Positions 43,841 to 52,423 of a stretch of 64,000 bases of DNA are shown here, one piece after another. The stretch spans positions 133,482 to 197,481 of the forward strand of contig CAZNDO010000004.1 in the NCBI GenBank assembly GCA_964571855.1, given 5' to 3'. The notes beneath the pieces are model-generated. The model ran no database searches and was not told the origin of the DNA. It saw only the letters and a program-made list of their open reading frames with translations. Position numbers and translations under genes: made by a program. Source of the DNA: CAYYFX01 sp964571855. Its GTDB lineage: Bacteria > ARS69. The stretch's first letter is position 1. Every line of letters begins with the position of its first letter.

Positions 43841-44755
43841 CTACTTCGGCGCGGGTGCGGCGTAGACGTTGCGCACCACTCCCACGGCCTCCAGCAGCTT
43901 CAGCTGCAGCCACGTGGGATCGAACTCGTACCAGCGGAGCCCGTGCCGGGCCGATCGCTGGTGCGCATGGTGGTTGTTATGCCAGCCCTCGCCCCACGAA
44001 ATCAAGGCCACCCAGGGGTTGTTCTTCGAATCGTCGTCCGTGGCGAAGTTCTTGTAACCCCAGGTGTGGGAGGCCGAATTCACGAGCCAGGTGGCGTGAT
44101 ATGTGAACACGGTCCGGACGGCGACGCCCCAGACCACCCAGGACCAGCCGCCCAGGAACCACAGGACCACGCCCAGGACGACCTGCGGCAGCCAGAAGTA
44201 CTTCTCCAGCCACACCATGAACCGCTCCTTGCGGAGGTCCTTCGCGGCCATCGTGACGTCGCGTCCGAGGGGGTCGTACACCACGCACCAGAGCAGGTGC
44301 GCCCAGAGGAACCCGTGCCGGGGGGAGTGCGGGTCGGCCTCGTCGTCCGAGTCCCGGTGGTGCAGCCGGTGTACGCCCACCCACGACAGGGGCCCGCCCT
44401 GGTAGCTCAGCGTGCCCAGCACGGCGAGCGTGCGGCGGAACAGCGGCGAGGTCTCGAACCCGCGGTGGGTCAGCAGCCGGTGGTAGCCCATCGAGATCCC
44501 CAGGCCGCAGGCGAGCCAGTACAGCCCCACGGCCACGGCGAGCGCGCTCCAGCTGAACGTGGCCGGTGCGAAGAGGCAGGCCACGTGCAGCGCACCGATC
44601 GCCCAGAAGTGCGGCGGGTTGATGCGATCCCAGCCGAACCGCCGGATGCCCTCGGGAATGGGGTCGTCCTCCATCGCCGCCGTCCCGGAAGCGGGGACGT
44701 GCTGCGTCCGGGGTTCCTCCGCGAGCGTCGCCCGCCCTGTCGTCTCTACCGGCAT
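43841..44755 (-). CDS. Delta-9 acyl-CoA/acyl-lipid fatty acid desaturase
   Basis: A 304-aa integral membrane di-iron enzyme introducing a cis double bond in fatty acids. The three histidine boxes are HRLLTH (92-97), HRLHH (129-133) and HNNHH (259-263), as in Ole1/DesC-type desaturases. Four hydrophobic helices. The ATG at 44755 has GAGGAGGAG upstream; a longer in-frame start at 44836 would lie among Arg-rich non-conserved residues. It is flanked on both sides by cspA copies, suggesting a cold-response role in membrane fluidity. Confidence 0.93.
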   Translation of the reverse strand: MPVETTGRATLAEEPRTQHVPASGTAAMEDDPIPEGIRRFGWDRINPPHFWAIGALHVACLFAPATFSWSALAVAVGLYWLACGLGISMGYHRLLTHRGFETSPLFRRTLAVLGTLSYQGGPLSWVGVHRLHHRDSDDEADPHSPRHGFLWAHLLWCVVYDPLGRDVTMAAKDLRKERFMVWLEKYFWLPQVVLGVVLWFLGGWSWVVWGVAVRTVFTYHATWLVNSASHTWGYKNFATDDDSKNNPWVALISWGEGWHNNHHAHQRSARHGLRWYEFDPTWLQLKLLEAVGVVRNVYAAPAPK

Positions 44756-44820
44756 CTCTCCTCCTCGACGCCCGCGAGCCGGCGCGCCGCGCCGCCCCCC
44801 CGACCGCCCTGTCGTCTCGC

Positions 44821-44845
44821 GGGGGTCGCGCGCCAACGCGCCCCC
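44821..44845 (-). terminator. Possible terminator after cspA copy 2
   Basis: GGGGG and CGCG arms (one bulged base) around a 6-nt loop, 26 nt past the cspA copy 2 stop. No U-tract. Confidence 0.42.
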
Positions 44846-44870
44846 TCCGTGATCCTGCCCGATCCCGCCG

Positions 44871-45089
44871 TCAGCCGTCGATCCTCGTCACGTTCTCCGC
44901 CGCGGGACCCTTGGTCCCCGCCACCACGTCGAACTCCACGCGCTGCCCCTCGGCGAGCGAGCGGAAGCCGCCGTTGGGCTGCCGGATGGCGGAGTGGTGG
45001 ACGAAGACGTCCTTCTGGCCGTCGTCGCGCGCGATGAAGCCGAAGCCCTTCTCGTCGTTGAACCACTTCACGGTGCCGGTGATGCGCAT
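44871..45089 (-). CDS. cspA: Cold-shock protein CspA family (copy 2)
   Basis: A 72-aa OB-fold protein with RNP1 KGFGFI and RNP2 VFVHHSAI, nearly identical to copy 1 apart from QPNG in the loop and a few substitutions. GGAAGGAGC precedes the ATG. The upstream ~290 bp to the tRNA gene carries no gene; a TACGAT hexamer within it could be a -10. Such duplicates often differ in expression rather than function. Confidence 0.95.
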   Translation of the reverse strand: MRITGTVKWFNDEKGFGFIARDDGQKDVFVHHSAIRQPNGGFRSLAEGQRVEFDVVAGTKGPAAENVTRIDG

Positions 45090-45380
45090 GGACGCTCCTT
45101 CCCCGCCCGCCGCGGCCCGCGCGCGGATCGTACCCCGGACCGGACGAACGTGCGGCGAAATGCGACTTCCGGCCGCGCCGTGCCGGGCGAGCGGAAGCGC
45201 GCGGAGCGCCCCACGGGGCCGGAGCAAGGGAGTGCGGGGATCGATGACAGCGGGCGGGCTCTCTTCGAAGGGAGGGCGCGACACCCTCCTCGTGGGTCGG
45301 TTGCGGGCTTCAGGGTCCCGGATCCCGGGTCTCTCGGCTCGGCGGACTTCCCGCAGCCGGACGGCCCCTACTCGCGGATC

Positions 45381-45455
45381 TGGCTCCTCGGGCAGGACTC
45401 GAACCTGCAACCCTTCGGTTAACAGCCGAATGCTCTACCATTGAGCTACCGAGGA
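45381..45455 (-). tRNA. tRNA-Asn (GTT)
   Basis: A 75-nt cloverleaf with the CCA end encoded. The acceptor TCCTCGG pairs with CCGAGGA; D arm GCTC/GAGC; anticodon stem TTCGG/CCGAA with loop CTGTTAA (anticodon GTT); T arm GCAGG-TTCGAGT-CCTGC; discriminator G. Promoter at 45493-45521. Confidence 0.96.
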
Positions 45456-45492
45456 GTGGATCCTGCGGCGGATGCCCGCGTTTGGCCGTGGG

Positions 45493-45521
45493 ACGATAGG
45501 GCAAGGGCGCCCCGGTGTCAA
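45493..45521 (-). promoter_or_regulatory. tRNA-Asn promoter
   Basis: TTGACA, 17 bp, TATCGT on the minus strand, with the expected start about 30 nt before the mature tRNA 5' end. It is a good internal reference for this genome's housekeeping promoter. Confidence 0.6.
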
Positions 45522-45585
45522 CGCGGCGGGCGGGCGGAGTGCCGGGAGCCCGCCCGCGGCGGCGGCCGGACGGAGGCCCTCGCGC

Positions 45586-47844
45586 CTACTGGGGCGCCCG
45601 CGCATCGCCGGACATCACTTCCTGCAGCGCCTGCCGCAGCTCGGCCACCCGGTACGGCTTCTCCAGGACCCGCCGCGCTCCCCGCGTGAGGGCCTGCTGC
45701 TTCTCCTCCGGACCGGCGTAGCCCGTGGTCACGAGCACCGGCAGCTGCGGCGCCAGCTCCCGCAACTCCTCCAGCACCGCCAGCCCGTCCACCCCGGGCA
45801 TCCGCAGATCCAGGATCACCACCGCGAGGGACTGCAGCTCCTCGCGGATGATGCGGAGCGCCTCGATCCCGTTCGCCGCCAGCTTCACGCGCTGGCCGTC
45901 CTCCTCCAGGATCAGGCGGATCATCTCGCCGAACGCCGGCTCGTCGTCCACCACGAGCGTGAACGACCCGTCCGGCGCGGCGCCCCCGGGCCCGGCGGCC
46001 GGGAGCAGGATCTCGAACGCGGTTCCCATCCCGAGCCGGCTCTTCACGTCGATGGCGCCGCCGTGACGGCGCACGATCCCGTACACCATCGCCAGGCCCA
46101 GTCCGGCACCCTTGTTCCCCTCGTGCTTCGTGGTGAAGAAGGGCTCGAAGATCCGCTCCAGGACGTCGGGCGGGATGCCGCTGCCGGTGTCCCGCACGAC
46201 GATCGACACGCCGGCGGCGACGCTGCCGTCCTCGGCAAGGCGTCGCGCCTGCGCCTCCGACAACGGGCGCGTCTCCACGATCAGCCGCCCACCGTTGGGC
46301 ATCGCGTCGCGCGCGTTCAGGCACAGGTTCAGGACGAGCTGCTGCAGCTCCACCTCGTCCCCGTCGATGGGCGGCAGGCCGTCCTCGAGGCGCACGTCGA
46401 GCGTGATGCGCTTGCCCACGCTCGTGCGGATGAGCGCGCCCACCTCGTCGAGGAGCCGGTTCACGTCCAGCCGGCTCACGCGGTTGCGGCCGCCGCGCGC
46501 GAACTTCATGAGCTCCTGCGCGAGGTGCTGCGCGCGCTTCGCCGCGGTCTCGATGTCGTCCAGGTCGCGCGTGATGTGCGGATCCTCGGGGAGCTTCACG
46601 CGCAGCACGCCGGCCTTCCCCAGGATCACCGCCACGAAGTTGCCGAAGTCGTGCGCCAGGCCGCTCGCGAAGTTCCCGATGGACTCCATCTTCTGCGCGC
46701 GGAGGAGCTGCCGCTCCACGTCGCTGTTCGCGTCCCGCGGGACGAGCGCGACCAGGAAGCCGGAGCCCGCCGCCCCCGCGAGGCGCCGCCCCTGGAGCCG
46801 CACCAGCGCGCCGGGCCGCTCGGAAGTCCCCGCGAGCCGGACCTCCGGGAGGTCGAAGTCGTAGCCGGCCAGCAGGCCGTCCAGCGCCGCCTGGACGTCC
46901 CGGTTCTGGAACAGCGCCAGCGAGCGGGCGTCGAGTCCCCGCGGATCCGCCGGGAGCGCCCCCGACAGGGCGGTCATCTCGCGATTGATCTCCCGGACGC
47001 GGAGAGCGCCGTCCAGGAGCAGCATGGCGAGGGGCGCGTCGCGGAACAGCCCCGGGCACTCGTCCGCGGCCGTCGGCGGGCGGGCCCCGACGAACCCCAG
47101 CAGCGCCCCCGCGTCATCCCGGACCGCCGCGAGCGTGACGGGAATCCGGCCCCCGCCCGCCGCCACGGCGCCTTGCCAGCGCCCCTCCCGGGCGGCGTGC
47201 CGCAGGCCGGCCAGCACCTCCCGCCGGTCCCCGCCCAGGAGGTCCGCCACGTGGCGGCCGATCCAGGCGTCCTGCTCCCCGCCGCCCTCTCCCGCCGGAG
47301 CCATCCGCTCGCGGATCCGTCCGCCGGGGTCGAGCGACAGCGTCTCGCCCCCCATGAGCCCCACCAGGGTTCGCGCCGCGCGCAGCGCCAGGGACGCCCC
47401 GGCCTCCACCCGGCGGTCCGTCAGCAGGAGCAGGGACCCGCCTTCCGGGGACGCCAGCCGCAAGACCCCGCAGGCGACCGGCAGACCGGACTTGGCCGCC
47501 AGCGTGGCCGCCTGCTCCGAAGGCCGGGCGCTCTCGGGCCCCGCCGGGGTGCTGGTCGGGTCGGGCGCCACGCCGGGGAACAGCTCCGCCGCCGGGCGCC
47601 CCAGGACATCCCCGGCAGCGAACCCCAGGAGGGCCTCCGCGCCGGACGACCAACCGCGAATCGTCCCGTCCCGGCCCACCGCCACGAGGCCGACACCCGG
47701 GCTCTCGAGCAGCGCCGGAAGCGCGCCCAGGAAGCCGGAGGGGAAGTCGGGGCGAACGGCGTCCGAGGGATCCAATCGATTCCAGCCTCGCCTGAGAACG
47801 CGCGAGCGCCCGGCCGCCGCACCGGCAGCCGGACGGTCGCTCAT
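45586..47844 (-). CDS. Hybrid histidine kinase with PAS domains and C-terminal receiver
   Basis: A 752-aa soluble kinase. A PAS-like domain (about 40-140; GTIRGWSSGAEALLGF) is followed by a second PAS/PAC-like region (160-255), a third PAS (265-370), a HisKA box GLAHDFGNFVAVILG with His398, an HATPase domain (LCLNARDAMPNGGR, DTGSGIPP, GAGLGLAMVYGI, about 495-615) and a receiver with phospho-Asp679 (VILDLRMPGVDG). No membrane helix, so it senses an internal signal. It lies downstream of the ribosomal superoperon terminator with its own 5' region. No obvious partner regulator is nearby. Confidence 0.92.
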   Translation of the reverse strand: MSDRPAAGAAAGRSRVLRRGWNRLDPSDAVRPDFPSGFLGALPALLESPGVGLVAVGRDGTIRGWSSGAEALLGFAAGDVLGRPAAELFPGVAPDPTSTPAGPESARPSEQAATLAAKSGLPVACGVLRLASPEGGSLLLLTDRRVEAGASLALRAARTLVGLMGGETLSLDPGGRIRERMAPAGEGGGEQDAWIGRHVADLLGGDRREVLAGLRHAAREGRWQGAVAAGGGRIPVTLAAVRDDAGALLGFVGARPPTAADECPGLFRDAPLAMLLLDGALRVREINREMTALSGALPADPRGLDARSLALFQNRDVQAALDGLLAGYDFDLPEVRLAGTSERPGALVRLQGRRLAGAAGSGFLVALVPRDANSDVERQLLRAQKMESIGNFASGLAHDFGNFVAVILGKAGVLRVKLPEDPHITRDLDDIETAAKRAQHLAQELMKFARGGRNRVSRLDVNRLLDEVGALIRTSVGKRITLDVRLEDGLPPIDGDEVELQQLVLNLCLNARDAMPNGGRLIVETRPLSEAQARRLAEDGSVAAGVSIVVRDTGSGIPPDVLERIFEPFFTTKHEGNKGAGLGLAMVYGIVRRHGGAIDVKSRLGMGTAFEILLPAAGPGGAAPDGSFTLVVDDEPAFGEMIRLILEEDGQRVKLAANGIEALRIIREELQSLAVVILDLRMPGVDGLAVLEELRELAPQLPVLVTTGYAGPEEKQQALTRGARRVLEKPYRVAELRQALQEVMSGDARAPQ

Positions 47845-48018
47845 CCTTCATCGGCACCCCGCCCGCCGGACCTGACGACAGGGGTGCGGAGGTGGCGGAT
47901 CGGATGGGGCAATCGCCGGCAGCGACGGGAGTTGCCCGCCGGCCGGTGCCGATTCGCACAAGTGATTGTGGCGACGGGCGTTCGCCGGATCGTCCGCAAT
48001 CTGCGCACCACGAGCGAA

Positions 48019-48048
48019 GAAGCCCCCGAGCGCGGGCTCGGGGGCTTC
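48019..48048 (-). terminator. Terminator of the S10-spc-alpha superoperon
   Basis: GAAGCCCCCGAG pairs with CTCGGGGGCTTC around a 6-nt loop, 24 nt past rplQ; on the minus strand it is followed by the T-rich TTCG. This is the clearest rho-independent terminator in the window. Confidence 0.8.
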
Positions 48049-48072
48049 CGTGGGATCCGATGGCGCCGGCGG

Positions 48073-48633
48073 TCAGTCGCCCCGCTTGCTGGCCTTCCGC
48101 GGCGCCTTCCGCGCTCCGCCGCCCTTGGCCGGGGCCTTGGCGACCTTCTCGCGGACGGGGCGCTCGCGCAGCCTCTCCCCCTTCGGCTTGGGCTCCTTCT
48201 TCTTGGGCTTCGCCTTGCCCTTCGGCTTGGCTTCCGCCTCGGCGGCCGCGGCCTCGGCCGCGCGGGCCAGGGCCTTCTCGTCCGGAAGGAGCTCGAGCAG
48301 GGACATCTCGGCGTTGTCCCCGGCGCGGAAGCCGGTCTTCAGGATGCGGGTGTACCCGCCCTGCCGGTCGGCGAACCGCGGCCCGATGTCGTCGAACAGC
48401 TTCTTGAGCACGGCGTTGTCCTGCACCACGCGGCCGGCCATCCGGCGCGCGTGCAGGTCGCCGCGCTTCGCGAACGTGATCACGCGTTCCGCCACCCGCC
48501 GGCACTCGCGCGCCTTGGGCAGGGTGGTGGTCACGCGCTCCTCGCGGAGCAGCGACGTGACCATGTTTCGCAGCATGGCACGGCGGTGGGACGACGTGCG
48601 CCCCAGCTTGACCGTGCTCCTACGGTGTCTCAT
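48073..48633 (-). CDS. rplQ: 50S ribosomal protein L17 with long basic C-terminal tail
   Basis: Residues 1-117 are a normal L17 (MRHRRSTVKLGRTSSHRRAM..., RVITFAKRGDLHARRM). About 70 further residues form a low-complexity tail rich in Lys, Ala, Pro and Glu, giving 186 aa against the usual ~120. The tail probably contacts rRNA or is disordered at the ribosome surface. Last gene of the superoperon, followed by the terminator; 37 nt after rpoA. Confidence 0.96.
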   Translation of the reverse strand: MRHRRSTVKLGRTSSHRRAMLRNMVTSLLREERVTTTLPKARECRRVAERVITFAKRGDLHARRMAGRVVQDNAVLKKLFDDIGPRFADRQGGYTRILKTGFRAGDNAEMSLLELLPDEKALARAAEAAAAEAEAKPKGKAKPKKKEPKPKGERLRERPVREKVAKAPAKGGGARKAPRKASKRGD

Positions 48634-48670
48634 CTCGCTCCACTCCGCGCGGCGCGAACGGGCCGCCGAT

Positions 48671-49681
48671 TCAGACCGGGGTGCCGGTCCTCTCGGCGCT
48701 CCTCGTCCCGAGCCACTTGCTGACGTCCATGCCGAAGTGCAGGTTCATCCCCTGCAGGATCTCCTGGATCTCCTTCAGCGACTTGCGGCCGAAGTTCCTC
48801 TGCTTGAGCATCTCCTGCTCCGACTTCTGCACCAGCTCGCCGATCGTCCGGATGTTCGCGGACGTGAGGCAGTTGCTGGAGCGCACGCTCAGCTCCAGCT
48901 CGTCCACGGACCGGTTGAGCAGCTCCCGCATCCGATCGGACTCCTCGTCCATCCCCGTCTCGCGGATGACCTCGGGCTCGAAGTCCACGTTGATGAACAG
49001 CGCGATGTGGTCCTTCAGGATCTTCGCGGCGTGTCCCAGCGCGTCCTCCGGGCGGATGGAGCCGTCCGTCCAGATCTCCAGGTTCAGCCTGTCGTAGTCC
49101 GTGCGCTGGCCGACGCGCGTGGCCTCCACGTCGTAGCGGACCTTCGTCACCGGGCTGAACACGGAGTCCAGCACGATGGTGCCCAGCGGCTGCTCCTCGA
49201 GGCGGTGTCCCTCCGCCTGGACGTAGCCGCGGCCGGTGCCCACGCCGATCTCCATGGAGAGCTTCGCGCCCTTGTTCACGGTGGCGATGTACTGGTCCGG
49301 GTTCAGCAGCTCCACGTCCGGCTCGAACACGAAGTCCGCCGCGGTGACGAGCTTCTCGCCCTCCACCTCGAGGCGGCCCTTGCGGATCTCCTCGCCGTCG
49401 TAGCGCAGCTCCAGCTGCTTCACGTTCAGCACGATCTCGGTGACGTCCTCGCGGACGCCGCGCACCGTGGTGAACTCGTGCTCCACGCCCTCGATGCGGA
49501 GGAAGACGGGCGCGGCGCCCTGCAGGCTGGACAGCAGCACGCGCCGCAGCGAGTTGCCGAGCGTGGTGCCGTAGCCCTTCTCCAGCGGCTGCATGGAGAA
49601 GCGGGCGTAGCTGGCGGTCGAGGTCGAGCCGTCGGTCTCGAACCCCTTGGGCATGGTCAAAGGTCTCCACTTCATCGTCAT
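48671..49681 (-). CDS. rpoA: RNA polymerase alpha subunit
   Basis: A 336-aa protein with the N-terminal assembly domain (TLGNSLRRVLLSSL, GVEHEFTTVRGVREDV) and the C-terminal DNA/activator-binding domain (LELSVRSSNCLTSANIRTIGELV, FGRKSLKEI). The ATG at 49681 follows GGAGACTC; a second ATG six nt later is an alternative. Alpha operon order rpsM-rpsK-rpsD-rpoA-rplQ. Confidence 0.97.
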   Translation of the reverse strand: MTMKWRPLTMPKGFETDGSTSTASYARFSMQPLEKGYGTTLGNSLRRVLLSSLQGAAPVFLRIEGVEHEFTTVRGVREDVTEIVLNVKQLELRYDGEEIRKGRLEVEGEKLVTAADFVFEPDVELLNPDQYIATVNKGAKLSMEIGVGTGRGYVQAEGHRLEEQPLGTIVLDSVFSPVTKVRYDVEATRVGQRTDYDRLNLEIWTDGSIRPEDALGHAAKILKDHIALFINVDFEPEVIRETGMDEESDRMRELLNRSVDELELSVRSSNCLTSANIRTIGELVQKSEQEMLKQRNFGRKSLKEIQEILQGMNLHFGMDVSKWLGTRSAERTGTPV

Positions 49682-49805
49682 GGAGAGTCTCCTTGTCCTT
49701 TCGTGCAGGCGCGGCGGCTCCGCGATCTCGACGTGATCTTCTGCCGCCGCCCCGGGGAAGTCGGCCGGCCGGAGTCCCCGGCCGGCCCTCGGATGGTCCG
49801 GTGCC

Positions 49806-50435
49806 TTACTTCGAGTAGAGCTCCACGATGAACTGCTCGTTGAGCGGAACGGGGATCTCCTGCCGCGACGGGATCTGCAGCACCGATCCCGACAGGTTCG
49901 CCCGGTCCGCGGAGAGCCAGTTCACGACGGACGCGGGATCCCGCGCCTCCACGGAGGCCTTCACCACGTCCAGGTTCCGGCTGCCCTCGCGCACGCGGAT
50001 CTTGTCCCCGGCGCGGCACTGGAACGACGCGATCGTGACGGTGCGCCCGTTCACCTCGATGTGCCGGTGCCGGACGAGCTGCCGCGCCTGCGAGCGCGAC
50101 GAGGCCAGGCCGAGCCGGTACACGATGTTGTCCAGCCGCAGTTCCAGCAGGCGCATGATGTTCTCGCCGGTCAGGCCCCTCTGGCGGATGGCCTTCTCGT
50201 AGTAGCCGCGGAACTGCCGCTCCAGCACGCCGTACGTGCGGCGCGCCTTCTGCTTCTCGCGCAGCTGCGTGCCGTAGTCCGTCGTCTTGCGGCGGAAGTT
50301 CTGGCCGTGCTCGCCGGGGGCGTAGTTGCGGCGCTCGATGGCGCACTTCAGCGTCAGGCAGCGCTCGCCCTTCAGGAAGAGCTTCACGCCCTCCCGGCGG
50401 CACTGCTTGCACTTCGGATCGATGTTCCTGGCCAT
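49806..50435 (-). CDS. rpsD: 30S ribosomal protein S4
   Basis: A 209-aa S4 that initiates 30S assembly. The N-terminal zinc-finger cysteines are present (Cys9, Cys12, Cys26, Cys31), i.e. the C+ form. The S4 RNA-binding region reads RLGLASSRSQARQLVRHRHI. In many bacteria S4 represses its own operon; a 124-nt gap separates it from rpoA. Confidence 0.97.
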   Translation of the reverse strand: MARNIDPKCKQCRREGVKLFLKGERCLTLKCAIERRNYAPGEHGQNFRRKTTDYGTQLREKQKARRTYGVLERQFRGYYEKAIRQRGLTGENIMRLLELRLDNIVYRLGLASSRSQARQLVRHRHIEVNGRTVTIASFQCRAGDKIRVREGSRNLDVVKASVEARDPASVVNWLSADRANLSGSVLQIPSRQEIPVPLNEQFIVELYSK

Positions 50436-50447
50436 GCGTGCCGCTCC

Positions 50448-50846
50448 CTAGTTCCGCCGCCGCTTCTTCGGCCGGCAACCGTTGTGGGGGATCGGGGTCA
50501 CGTCGCGGATGGCGGAGATGTCCAGCCCCGCGATCGTGAGCGAACGGATGGCCGCCTCGCGGCCCGCGCCCGGCCCCTTCACCCGCACCTCCACGCGCCG
50601 CAACCCGAGGTCCAGGGCCTCGCGCGCGGCCTTCTCCGCGGCCAGCTGGGCCGCGAACGGCGTGCTCTTGCGGGACCCCTTGAACCCCACCTTGCCGGCG
50701 GACGCCCACGAGATGACCTCGCCGCGGCTGTCCGTGAGCGTGATGATGGTGTTGTTGAACGAGCTCTGGACGTGCGCGACACCCACGGCCTCGACCTTCC
50801 GGTCCTTCTTGCGCCGCGGCTTCGCGGTCGGTTTCGCTTCCGCCAT
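50448..50846 (-). CDS. rpsK: 30S ribosomal protein S11
   Basis: A 132-aa platform protein. VQSSFNNTIITLTDSRG, GSRKSTPFAAQLAAEKA, RDVTPIPHNGCRPKKRRR are diagnostic. The NG pair near the end is the usual isoaspartate site. Ten to twelve nt separate it from rpsM and rpsD. Confidence 0.97.
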   Translation of the reverse strand: MAEAKPTAKPRRKKDRKVEAVGVAHVQSSFNNTIITLTDSRGEVISWASAGKVGFKGSRKSTPFAAQLAAEKAAREALDLGLRRVEVRVKGPGAGREAAIRSLTIAGLDISAIRDVTPIPHNGCRPKKRRRN

Positions 50847-50856
50847 TCGGTTCCTC

Positions 50857-51246
50857 CTACTTCGCCGGCGCCGCGGGCTTCTTGCGCGTCACTCCGGCGC
50901 CCTTCTTCGGGCCCTTCCGGATGCGGGCATTCGTGCGCGTCCGCTGCCCGCGGACCGGGAGGCCGCGGCGGTGCCGGAGCCCCCGGTAGCAGCCGATGTC
51001 CATCAGCCGCTTGATGTTCATGGCCATCTCGCTCCGCAGCGCGCCCTCGACCTTGTAGTTGTTCTCGATCTCGGTGCGCAACTTCGCGGTGTCGGACTCG
51101 GGCAGGTCCTTCGAGCGGAGATCCGGGTCGATGCCGGTCCGCTCCAGGATCCTCCTCGCCCGCGTCTGACCGATCCCGTAGATGTAGGTCAGCGCGACCT
51201 CCATCCGCTTGTTGGGCGGCAGATCGACTCCGGCGATACGGGGCAT
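50857..51246 (-). CDS. rpsM: 30S ribosomal protein S13
   Basis: A 129-aa head protein touching the P-site tRNA and bridge B1. MPRIAGVDLPPNKRMEVAL, YIYGIGQTRARRIL and the basic tail GQRTRTNARIRKGPKK are standard. First gene of the alpha operon segment, 28 nt after rpmJ. Confidence 0.97.
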   Translation of the reverse strand: MPRIAGVDLPPNKRMEVALTYIYGIGQTRARRILERTGIDPDLRSKDLPESDTAKLRTEIENNYKVEGALRSEMAMNIKRLMDIGCYRGLRHRRGLPVRGQRTRTNARIRKGPKKGAGVTRKKPAAPAK

Positions 51247-51274
51247 TCTACGGTCTCCTCCTGCGCTGCACGGT

Positions 51275-51400
51275 CTACGACCGCGTCAGCTGGCGCTGCT
51301 TGTGACGGGGATTCGCCTTGCAGATCACGCGGACCACCCCGTGACGCTTCACGACCTTGCACTGGTTGCAGATCTTCCGAACCGCTGTCCGACACTTCAC
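51275..51400 (-). CDS. rpmJ: 50S ribosomal protein L36
   Basis: A 41-aa protein starting at GTG (MKCRTAVRKICNQCKVVKRH...). Zinc ligands are Cys11, Cys14, Cys27 and His33, so this is the zinc (C+) form. It keeps VVRVICKANPRHKQRQ. The conserved tail is followed by four extra residues (LTRS). Its place between infA and rpsM is canonical. Too short for routine gene tracks. Confidence 0.93.
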   Translation of the reverse strand: MKCRTAVRKICNQCKVVKRHGVVRVICKANPRHKQRQLTRS

Positions 51401-51434
51401 GAGCGAACCCCCCGACGGCTGCTTCCGGACCGTC

Positions 51435-51653
51435 CTACTTGTAGCGGTAGACGATGCGTCCCCGGCTGAGGTCGTAGGGCGACAGCTCCACGGTGACCTT
51501 GTCCCCCGGCAGGATCTTGATGAAGTTCATCCGCATCTTGCCGGAGATGTGCGCCAGCACCTTGTGCCCGTTCTCGAGCTCCACCCGGAAGCTCGCGTTC
51601 GGGAGCGCCTCGGACACGACCCCCTCGACCTGGATTCCCTGTTCCTTCGACAT
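51435..51653 (-). CDS. infA: Translation initiation factor IF-1
   Basis: A 72-aa OB-fold protein occupying the ribosomal A site during initiation (VEGVVSEALPNASFRVELENGH, GDKVTVELSPYDLSRGRI). The ATG at 51653 gives the normal length. Between map and rpmJ, as in many bacteria. Confidence 0.97.
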   Translation of the reverse strand: MSKEQGIQVEGVVSEALPNASFRVELENGHKVLAHISGKMRMNFIKILPGDKVTVELSPYDLSRGRIVYRYK

Positions 51654-51664
51654 GACTGCCCGGC

Positions 51665-52423
51665 CTACGCCGGAAACGCCCCCTCCGTGAGGATCACCGC
51701 GCCGTCCTCGGTGACCGCCACCGTGTGCTCGAAGTGCGCCGACAGCGAGCCGTCGGACGTGACGACGGTCCACCCGTCGTCGAGCTGGTCCACCTCGTAT
51801 CCGCCGGCGTTCACCATCGGCTCGATGGCGATGGCCATCCCCGGCTTCAGCACCGGGCCCTGGCCCGGCTTCCCGAAGTTCGGGACCTGCGGATCCTCGT
51901 GCATCGAGCGCCCGATCCCGTGCCCGACCAGCGAGCGCACGACCGAGAACCCGGCGTTCTCCACGAAGCTCTGGATCGCCCAGGACACGTCGCCCACGCG
52001 ATTCCCCGGCCGCACTTCCGCGATGCCCGCGTACAGCGCGGAACGCGTCACGGAAAGCAGCCGCTCGGCCTCCTTGGAGACGCGTCCCACCGGGATCGTC
52101 TGGGCGGCATCCGAGTAGAATCCCCCAGACTTGACCCCGATGTCCACCCCGATGATGTCCCCGTCCGCCAGGACGCGGTCCCCCGGGATCCCGTGCACCA
52201 CCTCCTCGTTCACGGAGGCGCACACCGAGGCCGGGAAGCCACGGTACCCCTTGAAGGCCGGGGTGCCGCCGTGTTCGCGGATGAAGTCCTCCACGGCGCG
52301 GTCGATCTCCCGCGTGGTGACGCCCGGGCGCACAATTTCGCGGGCTTTACGGTGAGCCCCCGCCACGATGGCCGCCGGCGCCTCCATCTCGCGAACCTCC
52401 GCCGGCGACTTCAACAGGATCAT
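51665..52423 (-). CDS. map: Methionine aminopeptidase, type I
   Basis: A 252-aa di-metal enzyme removing N-terminal Met. NEEVVHGIPGDR (substrate His), GVDIGVKSGGFYSDAAQT (metal Asp pair), GHGIGRSMHEDPQVPNF and IEPMV, EHTVAVTEDG (metal Glu) are all present. The start overlaps the adk stop (ATGA). Confidence 0.97.
   Translation of the reverse strand: MILLKSPAEVREMEAPAAIVAGAHRKAREIVRPGVTTREIDRAVEDFIREHGGTPAFKGYRGFPASVCASVNEEVVHGIPGDRVLADGDIIGVDIGVKSGGFYSDAAQTIPVGRVSKEAERLLSVTRSALYAGIAEVRPGNRVGDVSWAIQSFVENAGFSVVRSLVGHGIGRSMHEDPQVPNFGKPGQGPVLKPGMAIAIEPMVNAGGYEVDQLDDGWTVVTSDGSLSAHFEHTVAVTEDGAVILTEGAFPA

Noticed and set aside
45090..45380. Possible small gene or regulatory RNA between cspA copy 2 and tRNA-Asn
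   Set aside because: No open frame with coding character and no convincing structure; most likely a long cspA leader and tRNA trailer.
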